From: CALLPQ01 sp964392325
Lineage (GTDB): Bacteria > Pseudomonadota > Alphaproteobacteria > Caulobacterales > Parvularculaceae
Direction: 5' to 3'
DNA length: 64,000 nucleotides
Assembly (NCBI GenBank): GCA_964392325.1
Contig: CAYMPJ010000011.1
Location: 51,153 to 115,152, forward strand
Positions 17,722 to 26,771 of this stretch are shown piece after piece. Position numbers and translations under genes: made by a program. Numbering within the stretch: position 1 is the first letter of the stretch; each line of letters starts with the position of its first letter. The notes under the pieces are model-generated. The model was given only the letters and a program-made list of their open reading frames with translations. It ran no database searches and was not told the origin of the DNA.

Positions 17722-19131
17722 ATGCTTGGTGATGATGTAAAAGACCCGACGAACGCAAAACCTGCTGCCGGCGCCTCCCCAAAAGCACCAGTGCGCAAAA
17801 TTTTTGGCACTGATGGTGTGCGCGGGCTTGCTAATACCGGCGCGTTAACGCCCGATGCCTTGATGCGTCTTGGTATGGCGGTGGGCCGGGTTTTTCGCAA
17901 TGGCGACCATCGCCACCGTGTGGTGATCGGTAAGGATACACGTCTTTCAGGATATATGATCGAGCCTGCGCTCACCGCCGGATTTGCGGCATCTGGTATG
18001 GATGTGTTTTTGCTCGGGCCTTTGCCAACACCGGCAATGGCGATGTTAACGCGTTCACTGCGCGCAGATCTCGGGGTGATGATTTCTGCTTCCCATAATC
18101 CCTTCGAGGATAACGGGGTGAAGTTTTTCGGTCCAAACGGGTTCAAACTCTCTGATGAGGCAGAAGCGGAAATAGAACGCCTCATGTCATCAGATCAAAG
18201 TGAGGGTCTTGCAAAAGCTCAGAATTTAGGACGTGTGCAACGTATTGATGATGCGAAAGCACGCTATATCGAATTTGCAAAAAATACATTTCCCAAAAGA
18301 TTTTCCCTCGATGGCTTGCGGGTTGTAATCGATTGTGCGAACGGCGCGGGCTATAAAGTTGCCCCCACTGTATTATGGGAACTTGGCGCGGATGTTAAAA
18401 AAATTGGCGTTGAGCCCAATGGTTTTAATATAAATCATGAATGTGGCTCCACCTCGACCAATGCGATGTGTGAAGCAGTGCGCGAATATCGCGCCGATAT
18501 CGGCATTGCCCTCGACGGCGATGCAGACCGGGTTATTATTTGTGATGAAAAAGGCCAGATTGTCGATGGCGATCAGATCATTGCCTTGATCGCGAAGTCA
18601 TGGTCAAAGGCTGGCCGTTTGCAAGGTGGGGGCGTTGTCTCCACGGTTATGGCTAATCTAGGTCTTGAAAAATTTCTGGAAAGCGAAGGTTTGTCCTTAA
18701 CGCGCACCAAGGTTGGTGATCGTTATGTGGTTGAAGCCATGCGCGAGAAAGGTATCAATATTGGCGGTGAACCATCTGGACACGTCGTATTGAGTGATTA
18801 TGCAACCACTGGCGATGGCCTCGTGACAGCGTTACAGGTTCTGGCGGTGGTAACAGAGAAAAAAACCAAGGTCTCGGAAGCGTGTTATAATTTTACCCCC
18901 TATCCGCAATTGCTGGAAAATGTCCGGTACAAAGATGGTGATCCTCTATCGGATAAGAGCGTACAGGCAGCGATTGCCAAAGGCGAAGAACGCTTTGGGG
19001 ATACGGGCCGCCTTGTTATTCGCAAATCGGGCACCGAACCGCTTATCCGGGTTATGGCCGAGGGGCAGGATATGGCTCTGGTCAAAGAGATTGTCGGCGA
19101 TATTTGCGCAGCTGTTGCGAAAGTCGTATAG
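17722..19131 (+). CDS. glmM: Phosphoglucosamine mutase
   Basis: 469 residues, slightly longer than usual because of a 24-residue Ala/Pro-rich N-terminal extension before KIFGTDGVRG. GlmM converts glucosamine-6-phosphate to the 1-phosphate for UDP-GlcNAc, feeding peptidoglycan and lipid A. The catalytic Ser124 lies in S-A-S-H-N-P, the magnesium loop is D-G-D-A-D-R and the phosphate-binding loop is R-K-S-G-T-E-P. The start has AGGAG about ten bases upstream. The extension could be avoided if an internal start is used, but none has a better site. Confidence 0.95.
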   Translation: MLGDDVKDPTNAKPAAGASPKAPVRKIFGTDGVRGLANTGALTPDALMRLGMAVGRVFRNGDHRHRVVIGKDTRLSGYMIEPALTAGFAASGMDVFLLGPLPTPAMAMLTRSLRADLGVMISASHNPFEDNGVKFFGPNGFKLSDEAEAEIERLMSSDQSEGLAKAQNLGRVQRIDDAKARYIEFAKNTFPKRFSLDGLRVVIDCANGAGYKVAPTVLWELGADVKKIGVEPNGFNINHECGSTSTNAMCEAVREYRADIGIALDGDADRVIICDEKGQIVDGDQIIALIAKSWSKAGRLQGGGVVSTVMANLGLEKFLESEGLSLTRTKVGDRYVVEAMREKGINIGGEPSGHVVLSDYATTGDGLVTALQVLAVVTEKKTKVSEACYNFTPYPQLLENVRYKDGDPLSDKSVQAAIAKGEERFGDTGRLVIRKSGTEPLIRVMAEGQDMALVKEIVGDICAAVAKVV

Positions 19132-19178
19132 CGCGCCCTATCATCGGAATTTTCCGCGTTTGGTAACAGGGGAGGCCC

Positions 19179-20039
19179 ATGCAGTCTAATACCTCCAAAC
19201 AGGGACGTGTGCTTATTATTGCCGGTTCCGATCCCTCGGGGGGCGCGGGCATTCAAGCCGATCTCAAAACCGTAACGGCCCTTGGCGGCTATGGAATGTC
19301 GGCGATAACCGCCCTTACCGTGCAAGATACAAAAGGCGTTTATGATGTCATGCCGGTTTCGCCTGATTTTATCTCGGCGCAAATCAAAACCGCTATCGCT
19401 GATATTGGCGTAGACGCGATCAAGATCGGTATGATTGGCAATGTAGAGACCGGAGATGCCATTCTTGCTGGCTTAAAAGAGGCGGGATGGGAATATCCGG
19501 CCCGCAATGATGCGCACATGATACCGCTTATTCTTGACCCTGTTTTGGTTGCAACAAGCGGTGATCAATTATCGGGTGAGGGTGTAAAAGAATTTATCGT
19601 CAACCGCTTTTTGCCAATATCATATTTGATAACTCCTAATTTGATGGAGGCGGAAGCCCTTTGTGGGTTTAGTGTTCAGACGAAAGAACAACAATATCGC
19701 GCGGGCGAGAAATTTTTAGAAATGGGCGCTGAAAATGCTCTCGTCAAAGGGGGTCATGGCCGTGATGCGGTGGTGCACGATATTATGATAGGCCGTATGG
19801 AGAGTTTTACATTTGAAAACCCGCGTATTGAGACAAGTTCAACCCACGGCACGGGATGCACACTCGCCTCGGCGCTAGCGACGGGATTAGCGCAAGGTCT
19901 GCCGGTCAAAAAAGCCGCCGGGCGGGCGATCGCTTATGTGCAAAAGGCGATTGAAACCGCGCCGGGTTTTGGGGCTGGACATGGTCCGCTCAATCATGCA
20001 CATACGGTTTTTCCCTTCGATGTGGATGAAGATCAATGA
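19179..20039 (+). CDS. thiD: Hydroxymethylpyrimidine/phosphomethylpyrimidine kinase
   Basis: 286 residues. ThiD phosphorylates HMP and then HMP-phosphate to HMP pyrophosphate for thiamine synthesis. The ribokinase-family N-terminal G-S-D-P-S-G-G-A-G-I-Q-A-D segment and the C-terminal anion hole S-T-H-G-T-G-C-T-L with the catalytic region are present. Longer than the usual 266 residues, with extra residues around 105-125. Its stop codon overlaps the start of the next gene (ATGA), so the two are probably translated together. No other thiamine gene is nearby. Confidence 0.92.
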   Translation: MQSNTSKQGRVLIIAGSDPSGGAGIQADLKTVTALGGYGMSAITALTVQDTKGVYDVMPVSPDFISAQIKTAIADIGVDAIKIGMIGNVETGDAILAGLKEAGWEYPARNDAHMIPLILDPVLVATSGDQLSGEGVKEFIVNRFLPISYLITPNLMEAEALCGFSVQTKEQQYRAGEKFLEMGAENALVKGGHGRDAVVHDIMIGRMESFTFENPRIETSSTHGTGCTLASALATGLAQGLPVKKAAGRAIAYVQKAIETAPGFGAGHGPLNHAHTVFPFDVDEDQ

Positions 20040-20932
20040 CCGATTATAAATTTCAGACCTTTGATGTTTTCACCAAAGAAAAATTTTCCGGCAATCCTCT
20101 TGCGGTGGTGTTTGATGCACAAGGTCTCTCCACGGAGCAAATGCAAACGATCACTGCGGAATTTAATCTCTCGGAAACTACATTTATTTTTCCTCCCGAA
20201 GACCCGGGCCACACGGCGCGTGTGCGGATTTTCACCTTAGGCTACGAGATGCCATTTGCGGGTCATCCAACCGTTGGGACATCGATTGCGATTGCCAGAG
20301 CGCGCGGCCTTTCCGGGGCGCTTAAATTGGAGCTTAATGCCGGATTGTTTGATGTTGAATTGCGCGGCGATGATTATGCGCAATTTACCAACCCCAATAT
20401 TCCAGTGGAAGTTGGTGATGCGCCCAGCCACGAGAAATTGGCACCGGTTTTTGGGTTGGCGCAAGGCGATATTGAGACCGGTGCGCACCGCGCGCGTCTT
20501 TGCGGTTCTGGCGGTGTCAATTATCTCTATGTGTGCACCTCCCTCGAAGCGGTGCAACGCGCTGTTTTGAATAGAGCCCATTATAGTGCGCTCGGCCTGG
20601 ACGAAACTGTCGGGATTTATCTCTATGCTCATGGGGGCATTGATGCGGGCTCCACATATCATGCGCGCATGTTCGCCCCTGATGCGGGCGTGGAAGAAGA
20701 TCCGGCCACGGGATCGGCTGCAAGTGGATTGCCAGCCCAAATTGTGTTGGCGCAAAGGGAAATGGACCAACCCCTAAATGATGGGTCCCATCATTGGGTC
20801 ATTGAGCAGGGCTACGAGATGGGCCGGAAGAGCCAAATCATGGCGCAGATCGACGTAAAAGATGGCGCGCTAAAAAGCGTCCAAATTGGCGGGCATGCAG
20901 TACAGATACAATCGGGTATTTTATCAGTTTAA
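20036..20932 (+). CDS. PhzF-family protein (isomerase-like)
   Basis: 298 residues. It has the PhzF fold signature: N-terminal F-D-V-F-T-x-x-x-F-S-G-N-P-L-A-V, the G-H-P-T-V-G-T loop and D-P-A-T-G-S-A at about 224-230. In phenazine producers PhzF isomerises trans-2,3-dihydro-3-hydroxyanthranilate, with Glu45 as the acid/base. The Glu in N-L-S-E-T here corresponds. Nothing else for phenazine synthesis is present, so the substrate is unknown and a housekeeping epimerase/isomerase role is more likely. It is coupled to thiD through a four-base overlap. Confidence 0.88.
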   Translation: MTDYKFQTFDVFTKEKFSGNPLAVVFDAQGLSTEQMQTITAEFNLSETTFIFPPEDPGHTARVRIFTLGYEMPFAGHPTVGTSIAIARARGLSGALKLELNAGLFDVELRGDDYAQFTNPNIPVEVGDAPSHEKLAPVFGLAQGDIETGAHRARLCGSGGVNYLYVCTSLEAVQRAVLNRAHYSALGLDETVGIYLYAHGGIDAGSTYHARMFAPDAGVEEDPATGSAASGLPAQIVLAQREMDQPLNDGSHHWVIEQGYEMGRKSQIMAQIDVKDGALKSVQIGGHAVQIQSGILSV

Positions 20933-21003
20933 GTTACCAGAACTAAAAACCGCCATCGTAAAGACATTATTCTCATATAATTTGAATTTAGAGACGCTGA
21001 AGA

Positions 21004-21018
21004 TTAACACTCTGTTAA
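21004..21018. promoter_or_regulatory. CtrA-type box upstream of the YidB-like gene
   Basis: TTAA-CACTCTG-TTAA matches exactly the TTAA-N7-TTAA consensus of the CtrA cell-cycle regulator in alphaproteobacteria. It lies about 98 bases upstream of the ATG at 21116. A further TTAA nine bases downstream is not correctly spaced. Binding is inferred. Confidence 0.6.
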
Positions 21019-21115
21019 ACTTGTTCGTTAAGAAGCGGGTAATCGAATAGTGTAATCTGAAGATTCGCGCGTTAAAGAACAGCGTTTCTTAAATCAAAAC
21101 CTACCAAGGAGTACT

Positions 21116-21529
21116 ATGATGGATGTAATGGATATTGCGAAGATGATGTTGGCTAAAAAATTAGGCGGAGATAGCGCGCAAATCGGTAACGCATTAGGCG
21201 GATTACTAGGCGGCGCTAAAGAAGGCGGCGGTCTTGATCTCGGCAATATCGTAAGCGGTCTACAGTCTAAAGGTCTGGGCGATGTTGCAGAGTCATGGCT
21301 TGGTGATGGTGAAAACGCAGAAATTTCTGCCGAGCAGGTTCAAGAGGTTTTAGGCCAGGAAAGCATCACAAAAGCGGCAGCTGAAATGGGAACCGATGAA
21401 GGCTCATTGCTTGAAGGTTTAAAAGAGGCGCTTCCGCAAATGGTTGATAAATCAAGCAGCGGCGGTTCTCTTCTGGATTCTGTTGGCGGCGTTGGTGGTT
21501 TGGCTAACATGGCGAAGAAACTTTTCTAG
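21116..21529 (+). CDS. YidB-like DUF937 protein
   Basis: 137 residues. The start is an ATG behind a strong AAGGAG site, with a second ATG one codon later. The N-terminal half is Gly-rich with G-G-L-L-G-G; the C-terminal half carries the DUF937/YidB pattern A-E-S-W-L-G-D-G-x-N and an S-x-x-x-x-A-x-x-x-G region. The function of the family is not established. A single-gene unit is likely: a CtrA-type box lies upstream and a strong terminator downstream. This suggests expression tied to the cell cycle, which is inference. Confidence 0.82.
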   Translation: MMDVMDIAKMMLAKKLGGDSAQIGNALGGLLGGAKEGGGLDLGNIVSGLQSKGLGDVAESWLGDGENAEISAEQVQEVLGQESITKAAAEMGTDEGSLLEGLKEALPQMVDKSSSGGSLLDSVGGVGGLANMAKKLF

Positions 21530-21557
21530 ATCGCCATTAGCTACAATAAAATTGAAG

Positions 21558-21588
21558 AAGCGTCCGGCTAAAACCGGACGCTTTTTTA
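21558..21588 (+). terminator. Terminator after the YidB-like gene
   Basis: A perfect 10-bp stem (aagcgtccgg / ccggacgctt), a six-base loop and a T tract. It lies between two convergent genes; the opposite strand has only a broken T run, so it may also serve the DUF1499 gene weakly. Confidence 0.9.
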
Positions 21589-21608
21589 TTTGTGATAGGT
21601 GTTGATCG

Positions 21609-22346
21609 TTAAAGGCGTTCTTGTAAGTCAGCCTGAAACGCGCGGATGCGTTTGACATTTGCCCCCAGATCGGAGCGTCCCACACGGGATTTAGAACGCA
21701 CATCGACCCGCGTACCATTTTCCACCGGCGCAATGCGAATACTGATATCATCGATAAATCCAAACCAGCGCGATTTGTGCGTGGCTTCAATCATACCGGC
21801 AACATTGTCTTCACTCAGAATTTCCCACCCTTGTGCAAGTGCACTTGCGCGCGCGGCATCAAAAACAATTGTCTGACCTTGCGTAAATGTTTGCGGCGCA
21901 AGATCAGGATAAATTTTTTGTTGTACCTCGCGCACGGTGGACCCATTACCACTATCTTGGTCGCCAACATAATTAGCCGGGTTCTTGCGATCGAATTTTG
22001 CACCGGCAATAATCGCTGGCGGATTTGCAAAATCGGTGGTGATATCATGGATCGGATGCTCACCGGCGGTGCTGCGCATAGTCATCAGTGAGGCCATGAC
22101 CGAACCGGCAATGATAATTGCCAATAGGGATGGCAGTGCGAGGCCGGGTACTTTTTTAAAAATCGCAAAAATTAATCCAATGAGGGAGAGCCCTGCCCCA
22201 ATCATTAAGAGAGGGGCTAATTTTTGCATCAGTTTAAAGGCGGTGCTCCAGTCAATAATACCGGTTTGCGAAATAGGCCCGGAAAAGGCGACAAAACTGC
22301 CGATTAAGATCGTCAATACAGAGATTATTTTAAAAATGAGCGACAT
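21609..22346 (-). CDS. DUF1499 family membrane protein
   Basis: 245 residues with an AGGAAAG site about nine bases before the ATG. Three hydrophobic helices are visible at about 5-23, 43-65 and 70-92. The soluble C-terminal DUF1499 domain follows, with the conserved pattern around W-F-G-F-I-D-D-I-S-I-R-I and R-V-D-V-R-S-K-S-R-V-G-x-S-D-L-G. Its molecular role is unknown. The next upstream gene on the same strand is the M20 amidohydrolase, 31 bp away, so the two may be co-transcribed. Confidence 0.85.
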   Translation of the reverse strand: MSLIFKIISVLTILIGSFVAFSGPISQTGIIDWSTAFKLMQKLAPLLMIGAGLSLIGLIFAIFKKVPGLALPSLLAIIIAGSVMASLMTMRSTAGEHPIHDITTDFANPPAIIAGAKFDRKNPANYVGDQDSGNGSTVREVQQKIYPDLAPQTFTQGQTIVFDAARASALAQGWEILSEDNVAGMIEATHKSRWFGFIDDISIRIAPVENGTRVDVRSKSRVGRSDLGANVKRIRAFQADLQERL

Positions 22347-22377
22347 ATAATGTCTTTCCTGATCGTGTGAATATTGC

Positions 22378-23772
22378 TTATCGGGACTGGAATAAATCCA
22401 AAACAGCGGCTGTCATACCCTCAACGCCGGTTTTCAAGGTTGGTTCTGGTACCGGCGCAAAAAACGGCGAATGATTGGACGCCGGGCGCGGACCGGTACC
22501 GGCCTGATATGCGGCAAAGGCCGCAGGGTCAGCGCCGCCTAGCCAGAAAATAAAGGAAGGAATATTTTCATCGGTTTTTGAGAAATAGGCAAAGTCCTCA
22601 CCGCCCATAACCGGAGGGGATTTGATGACACGCTCTTTTCCAAAGCGCGTTTCAAGAACGCTGGCCACCCGTGTGGATAGTTCTGGATCATTGTAGGTAG
22701 AGACCAGATTATCCGATTCAACAAGAACCTCAGGATAAAGATCTTCGGAAAGTCCCGCCGAAATTGCCTGTGCTTGTGCGGTGCGCTTGATGCCATCAAT
22801 CAATTTGTTGCGCACTTCATCAGTATAAGAGCGCACTGTAATTTTAAGATGAGCTTGGTCGGGGATAATATTATGTTTAAATCCGGCTTGAAATGATCCC
22901 ACTGTGATAACGCCGGATTCGAGTGGGTCTACTTCGCGTGCGACAATGCTTTGCAGGGATGTAACGATCCGCGAACCGATCAGAACCGGATCAACAGCCA
23001 GATGCGGCGAAGCGCCGTGTCCGCCAACGCCTTTGACGATCACATCGACAGTATCAACATTGGCAAGTGCGAAACCGGGCGTGTAAGTAATGGTTCCAGC
23101 CGGCGCTGCGCCCGTTACATGGAGCGCGATATTATAATCGGGGGTGGGAATGCGCTTGAATAAGCCGCCATCAATCATCGCCAGAGCGCCAAGACCCAAT
23201 TCCTCAGCAGGCTGACCAACCATGATCAAGGTGCCGGACCATTTATCTTTCATCGCAATAAGTCGGCGCGCTGTGCCGACCATAACGCTCATATGCACAT
23301 CATGACCACAGGCATGCATAACCGGCGCTTCCTGACCTTTATAGTCAATGCCGGTTGCTTTTGATGCGTAGGAAACACCGGTGTGCTCTTTTAAGGGCAG
23401 CCCATCCATATCCGCGCGTACAAGAATGGTCGGGCCTTCGCCGTTTTTGTAGATGCCGATCAAGCCATAGCCATCAACGCCGTCTAAAACCTCGCCGACA
23501 TCGGTTTTTGCTTTTTTGCGGGTCCATTTGCGACCAACATTCTTGCTGACTTTAAAACCCAATTGTTCCAGCTCGCTGCTGATTTTTGCCGCGCTGTCGG
23601 ATTCTTTAAATGAAAGTTCGGGATTGGCGTGAAAATTTTTATAGAGTGCCTCAACATAATTATAATCACTGGCAACACTCTGTTCGAGGTCGTCTGCCGA
23701 AGCGCTTGTAATCATGGCGGGCAATAGGGCTGCGAGGGATAGGCAAGTGTAGAGAGTGTGTTTTTTTGTCAT
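22378..23772 (-). CDS. Exported M20-family amidohydrolase/peptidase
   Basis: 464 residues. An N-terminal signal peptide (about 1-26, ending S-A-S-A) predicts a periplasmic location. Zinc ligands of the M20D group are visible: M-H-A-C-G-H-D-V-H at about 133-141, the Glu pair in G-Q-P-A-E-E-L-G, and a C-terminal G-G-E-D-F-A-Y-F segment. The insert G-G-H-G-A-S-P-H marks the lid/dimer domain. Relatives remove amino acids from N-acyl or amide conjugates; the substrate here cannot be told. It probably shares a transcript with the DUF1499 gene. Confidence 0.9.
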   Translation of the reverse strand: MTKKHTLYTCLSLAALLPAMITSASADDLEQSVASDYNYVEALYKNFHANPELSFKESDSAAKISSELEQLGFKVSKNVGRKWTRKKAKTDVGEVLDGVDGYGLIGIYKNGEGPTILVRADMDGLPLKEHTGVSYASKATGIDYKGQEAPVMHACGHDVHMSVMVGTARRLIAMKDKWSGTLIMVGQPAEELGLGALAMIDGGLFKRIPTPDYNIALHVTGAAPAGTITYTPGFALANVDTVDVIVKGVGGHGASPHLAVDPVLIGSRIVTSLQSIVAREVDPLESGVITVGSFQAGFKHNIIPDQAHLKITVRSYTDEVRNKLIDGIKRTAQAQAISAGLSEDLYPEVLVESDNLVSTYNDPELSTRVASVLETRFGKERVIKSPPVMGGEDFAYFSKTDENIPSFIFWLGGADPAAFAAYQAGTGPRPASNHSPFFAPVPEPTLKTGVEGMTAAVLDLFQSR

Positions 23773-23970
23773 GATGTGTATCCAGTGCGTAAATTCAATC
23801 CGTAAATCCAGCTTTGCGCTGTGTGATTTCCAATGCGGGTTTAAATGATATCATGGACTGCCAGCGCGGGAATGGCAATAATTTCAAGCAGAAAATGAAT
23901 GGGGTATAGTCAATTTTTTGAGTGCTTTTACACAGCTTTAATATTTATCATCGCTACAGTATCAATGGGA

Positions 23971-25674
23971 CTACTGGCCCCCGAACTTCTCGCGCCATTC
24001 TTCCAGATCTTCATCGCTCACCTTGGTGAACAGGACTTCCGGCTGCTTGAACGGGGTATCTGGTTTTAAATGTGCGAGTGTTTTGGCGATATCTTCTGGC
24101 CAGAAAAGATCATCAAGGCTCTCATCGAAAATAGCGAGCATTTTTTCTGATGTAAACGGAATGATTGGTGCACTGATATGGGCAATAAGGCGAATAAGAT
24201 TAAGCCCCATGCGCACACTGGTGGCGGCTATTTTCGGATCTGTTTTAAAGGCGGTCCACGGGGCGGTGTCTTGTAGATATTCATTGCCAAGGGCCCAAAT
24301 GCCCCGCAGCTCCGCTGCGGCTTTGCGATATTCCATGGCGTCAAGATAATCTGTATAGGATTTAATGCGTGTCTCCAGCGCTTTGGTGAGCTGGTGTTCG
24401 GCGTCACCATAATCAGCGCCAGCGGGAACACTCAGATCAAATTTCGAAGCGCAAAACTTTGTGATCCGGTTTACGAAATTACCCAGAACATCGGATAGGT
24501 CTTTGTTTACCACACCGGTAAAATGCTCCAGCGTGAAAGAGCTATCGTCGCTTTCAGGGGCATTTGATATTAGATACCAACGCCAATAGTCAGCGGGTAA
24601 AATTTCAAGAGCCTGATCCATAAAGATGCCGCGTTTTTCACTGGTGGAAAATTTACCGCCATACCATGTAAGCCAGTTTAGAGATTTGAGTGTGTCTACA
24701 CTTTTCCAAGGTTCCCCAGAGCCAAGCAATGTCGCGGGAAAACTGACCGTGTGAAAGGCAACATTATCTTTACCCATCACCTGAACATATTTGATATCTT
24801 CTGCACCATGATCATTGAGCCACCAGCGCCGCCAGTCATCGCCATTTTCTTCGGCCCATTCCTGAGTGGCGGCAATATACTCAATTGGCGCATCGAACCA
24901 GACATAGAAAACCTTGTCTTCAAAACCGGCGCGCGGGGCCCCTTTGCGGGTCACGGGAATGCCCCAGCTTAAATCACGGGTGATGGCGCGGTCGCGCAAT
25001 CCCTCTTTTAGCCATTTACGGGCAATGGAGAGGGTCAGGTTGGGAAAGTCTGTGCGGGTGGCTAGCCAGTCTTCGATTTGTTTTTGCTGGCGCGATTGCA
25101 ATAGATAAAGATGGGTGGTCTCGCGTACCTCCACATCATGAGAGCCAGAGACAGCCGAATAGGGATTTTTTAAATCTGTCGGGTCTAGCAAGCGCCCACA
25201 ATTATCGCACTGATCCCCGCGCGCTTTTTCATAGTCGCAATGGGGGCAAGTCCCCTCAACATAGCGATCGGGAAGAAAGCGTTTGTCTTCGATTGAATAG
25301 ATCTGTTTGTCTGTACGCTCTTCGATCAGACCATTATCTTCCAATAGATCGGCAAAATGCTGGGTTAAGATATGATTGGCGCTGCGCGATGAGCGTCCAA
25401 AATAATCAAATGATAAGCCATACCCTTTGGCGGCTTCATACTGGATTTCATATTGTTTCGCGCAAAATTCTTCAACGGGCATATTTGCCGCCGCCGCGGC
25501 CAATTCCGCGGGCGTGCCATGTTCATCGGTTGCACAGATATAAACCGTCTCGCGGCCCATTTGGCGGCAAAACCGGGCATAGACATCAGCGGGCAACATT
25601 GAGCCAACCAGATTACCTAAATGTTTGATGCCGTTAATATAAGGGAGCGCAGAGGTGATAAGGGTGCGTGTCAT
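23971..25674 (-). CDS. metG: Methionyl-tRNA synthetase
   Basis: 567 residues. The N-terminal A-L-P-Y-I-N-G-x-x-H-L-G-N carries the HIGH-type motif. The signature loop reads K-F-S-T-S at 341-345 in place of KMSKS, a known variant in one MetG subgroup. A single zinc knuckle pair is present (C-P-H-C and C-D-N-C near 143-160). It lacks the C-terminal OB-fold tRNA-binding extension of the 677-residue E. coli enzyme. It is divergent from the unrecognised gene at 25895 and 198 bp upstream of the amidohydrolase gene. Confidence 0.95.
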   Translation of the reverse strand: MTRTLITSALPYINGIKHLGNLVGSMLPADVYARFCRQMGRETVYICATDEHGTPAELAAAAANMPVEEFCAKQYEIQYEAAKGYGLSFDYFGRSSRSANHILTQHFADLLEDNGLIEERTDKQIYSIEDKRFLPDRYVEGTCPHCDYEKARGDQCDNCGRLLDPTDLKNPYSAVSGSHDVEVRETTHLYLLQSRQQKQIEDWLATRTDFPNLTLSIARKWLKEGLRDRAITRDLSWGIPVTRKGAPRAGFEDKVFYVWFDAPIEYIAATQEWAEENGDDWRRWWLNDHGAEDIKYVQVMGKDNVAFHTVSFPATLLGSGEPWKSVDTLKSLNWLTWYGGKFSTSEKRGIFMDQALEILPADYWRWYLISNAPESDDSSFTLEHFTGVVNKDLSDVLGNFVNRITKFCASKFDLSVPAGADYGDAEHQLTKALETRIKSYTDYLDAMEYRKAAAELRGIWALGNEYLQDTAPWTAFKTDPKIAATSVRMGLNLIRLIAHISAPIIPFTSEKMLAIFDESLDDLFWPEDIAKTLAHLKPDTPFKQPEVLFTKVSDEDLEEWREKFGGQ

Positions 25675-25894
25675 TGGAATCCGGAAAATAAAATGGGCGT
25701 AATCGCGGTGAATTAAGTGAGCTTTTATTATCTTGTTTCATCGCCCGAGCAAAGCGGAATTAAAGAGGGGTGTTGGCGGCGTGCCATCGGGGACAATCAA
25801 TCGCATGATTTTGAGGCAATTCGGTTGTTTTACGGCCTTTCTTCTGGGGCAAAAATCTATCCCCGCCCTGAAAAGCTGTCTTAAGGTTCACGCC

Positions 25895-26629
25895 ATGGAA
25901 GAGCGATCAGGACAATATCATATCAGTGACCCTGCCACGGGCTCTACTTGTGCTGTGGGAGAGGCGTGCGATTTTGAAACTGCCAAAAATGCCCGTTATG
26001 AGCGTTTGTCGTTACTCACCCTCGATATGGCTGAGGCGGCGGGCAAATGTGTGCGCGATAAAAGGGAAGAGATCGCCCCCTGCGAGATAAACCGCGCCAT
26101 TGCCGCTGTTTCCCGCGCTATATGGGCCCATCAAATTATTGAGCGTTTGCGTCTGGGCAAGCCTTTGTCCCGGCGTGATTTAATGGTTTTGGCTTTAGGT
26201 AAGCACTATAAAAAGCGGACGGTTTATCGGGCGCGCGCGGTTTATGCTCCATCGTATAAAGAAGAAATTCCGCAAACGCATTCCGCTTCAGCGCTATCCC
26301 CGGATTCGGGCTCTGATGATGTCTCATCAAAGTTGCTGGATTGTGAAAAACCGCAAAGCGGTTTGCATGAAGATCAGCAAAAACCCGCAAATAGCCCCCC
26401 CAAAGCATTTCCCAGCAAAAGTGGTTTAGTGGTTTTGCGGTTAAGGAAATGCGGCACTCAAGAAGCATTTTCTAGCAAAAGTGGTTCAGCGGTTTTATTG
26501 GGGAGCCCTTTGTTTAAGAGCCCCCAACCATCAGGGGTTTTATCTCCGCATTTATGCAAATACGGTCAGAATTACGGGCCAGCATTAAGCGTCTATAATA
26601 AATTTGAATTGTCCCCATTACCACCCTAG
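25895..26629 (+). CDS. Hypothetical protein with in-frame palindromic repeats
   Basis: I do not recognise this protein. From the ATG at 25895 (TTAAGG about ten bases upstream) it is 244 residues; the frame is open from 25733. Residues 1-120 are helical, with a charged stretch R-E-E-I-A-P-C-E-I-N-R-A-I and E-R-L-R-L-G-K-P-L-S-R-R-D-L that looks folded. The last 110 residues are low-complexity, Ser/Lys/Pro-rich, and are encoded largely by palindromic repeat DNA (26348-26499). I infer the tail arose by insertion of repeats into the 3' end. It is divergent from metG. Confidence 0.45.
   Translation: MEERSGQYHISDPATGSTCAVGEACDFETAKNARYERLSLLTLDMAEAAGKCVRDKREEIAPCEINRAIAAVSRAIWAHQIIERLRLGKPLSRRDLMVLALGKHYKKRTVYRARAVYAPSYKEEIPQTHSASALSPDSGSDDVSSKLLDCEKPQSGLHEDQQKPANSPPKAFPSKSGLVVLRLRKCGTQEAFSSKSGSAVLLGSPLFKSPQPSGVLSPHLCKYGQNYGPALSVYNKFELSPLPP
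26348..26364. repeat. Short palindrome AAACCGC-AAA-GCGGTTT
   Basis: A perfect 7-bp inverted repeat with a three-base loop, made of the same GCAAA/GCGGTTT words as the two larger elements 40-100 bp downstream. Probably a fragment of the same repeat family. Confidence 0.55.
26405..26452. repeat. 48-bp nested palindromic repeat element
   Basis: Outer arms GCATTTCC / GGAAATGC and inner arms GCAAAA / TTTTGC form a nested palindrome. Word content and layout resemble the short interspersed palindromes common in rhizobial and related alphaproteobacterial genomes (GCATTTTCC...GCAAAAGTGG type). It is read in frame within the hypothetical protein. Confidence 0.7.
26465..26499. repeat. Second, half copy of the palindromic repeat
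   Basis: GCATTTTCTAGCAAAAGTGG and the following CAGCGGTTTT match the first two-thirds of the element at 26405-26452, then similarity ends before the closing arm. The two copies lie 12 bp apart in the same orientation. Confidence 0.65.
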
Positions 26630-26771
26630 CACCTAATCGGAGAACGCGTTGCGGGTTTATTCATCTCACGCTTTTGGTCGCACTTTTGGCATCAATGAAA
26701 GTGCAATTAAAGCTTATAGCGCGTTGAATGATTTGCTAGTGGGAAAAATCATCGCTTTAAATAGTGTTGCT

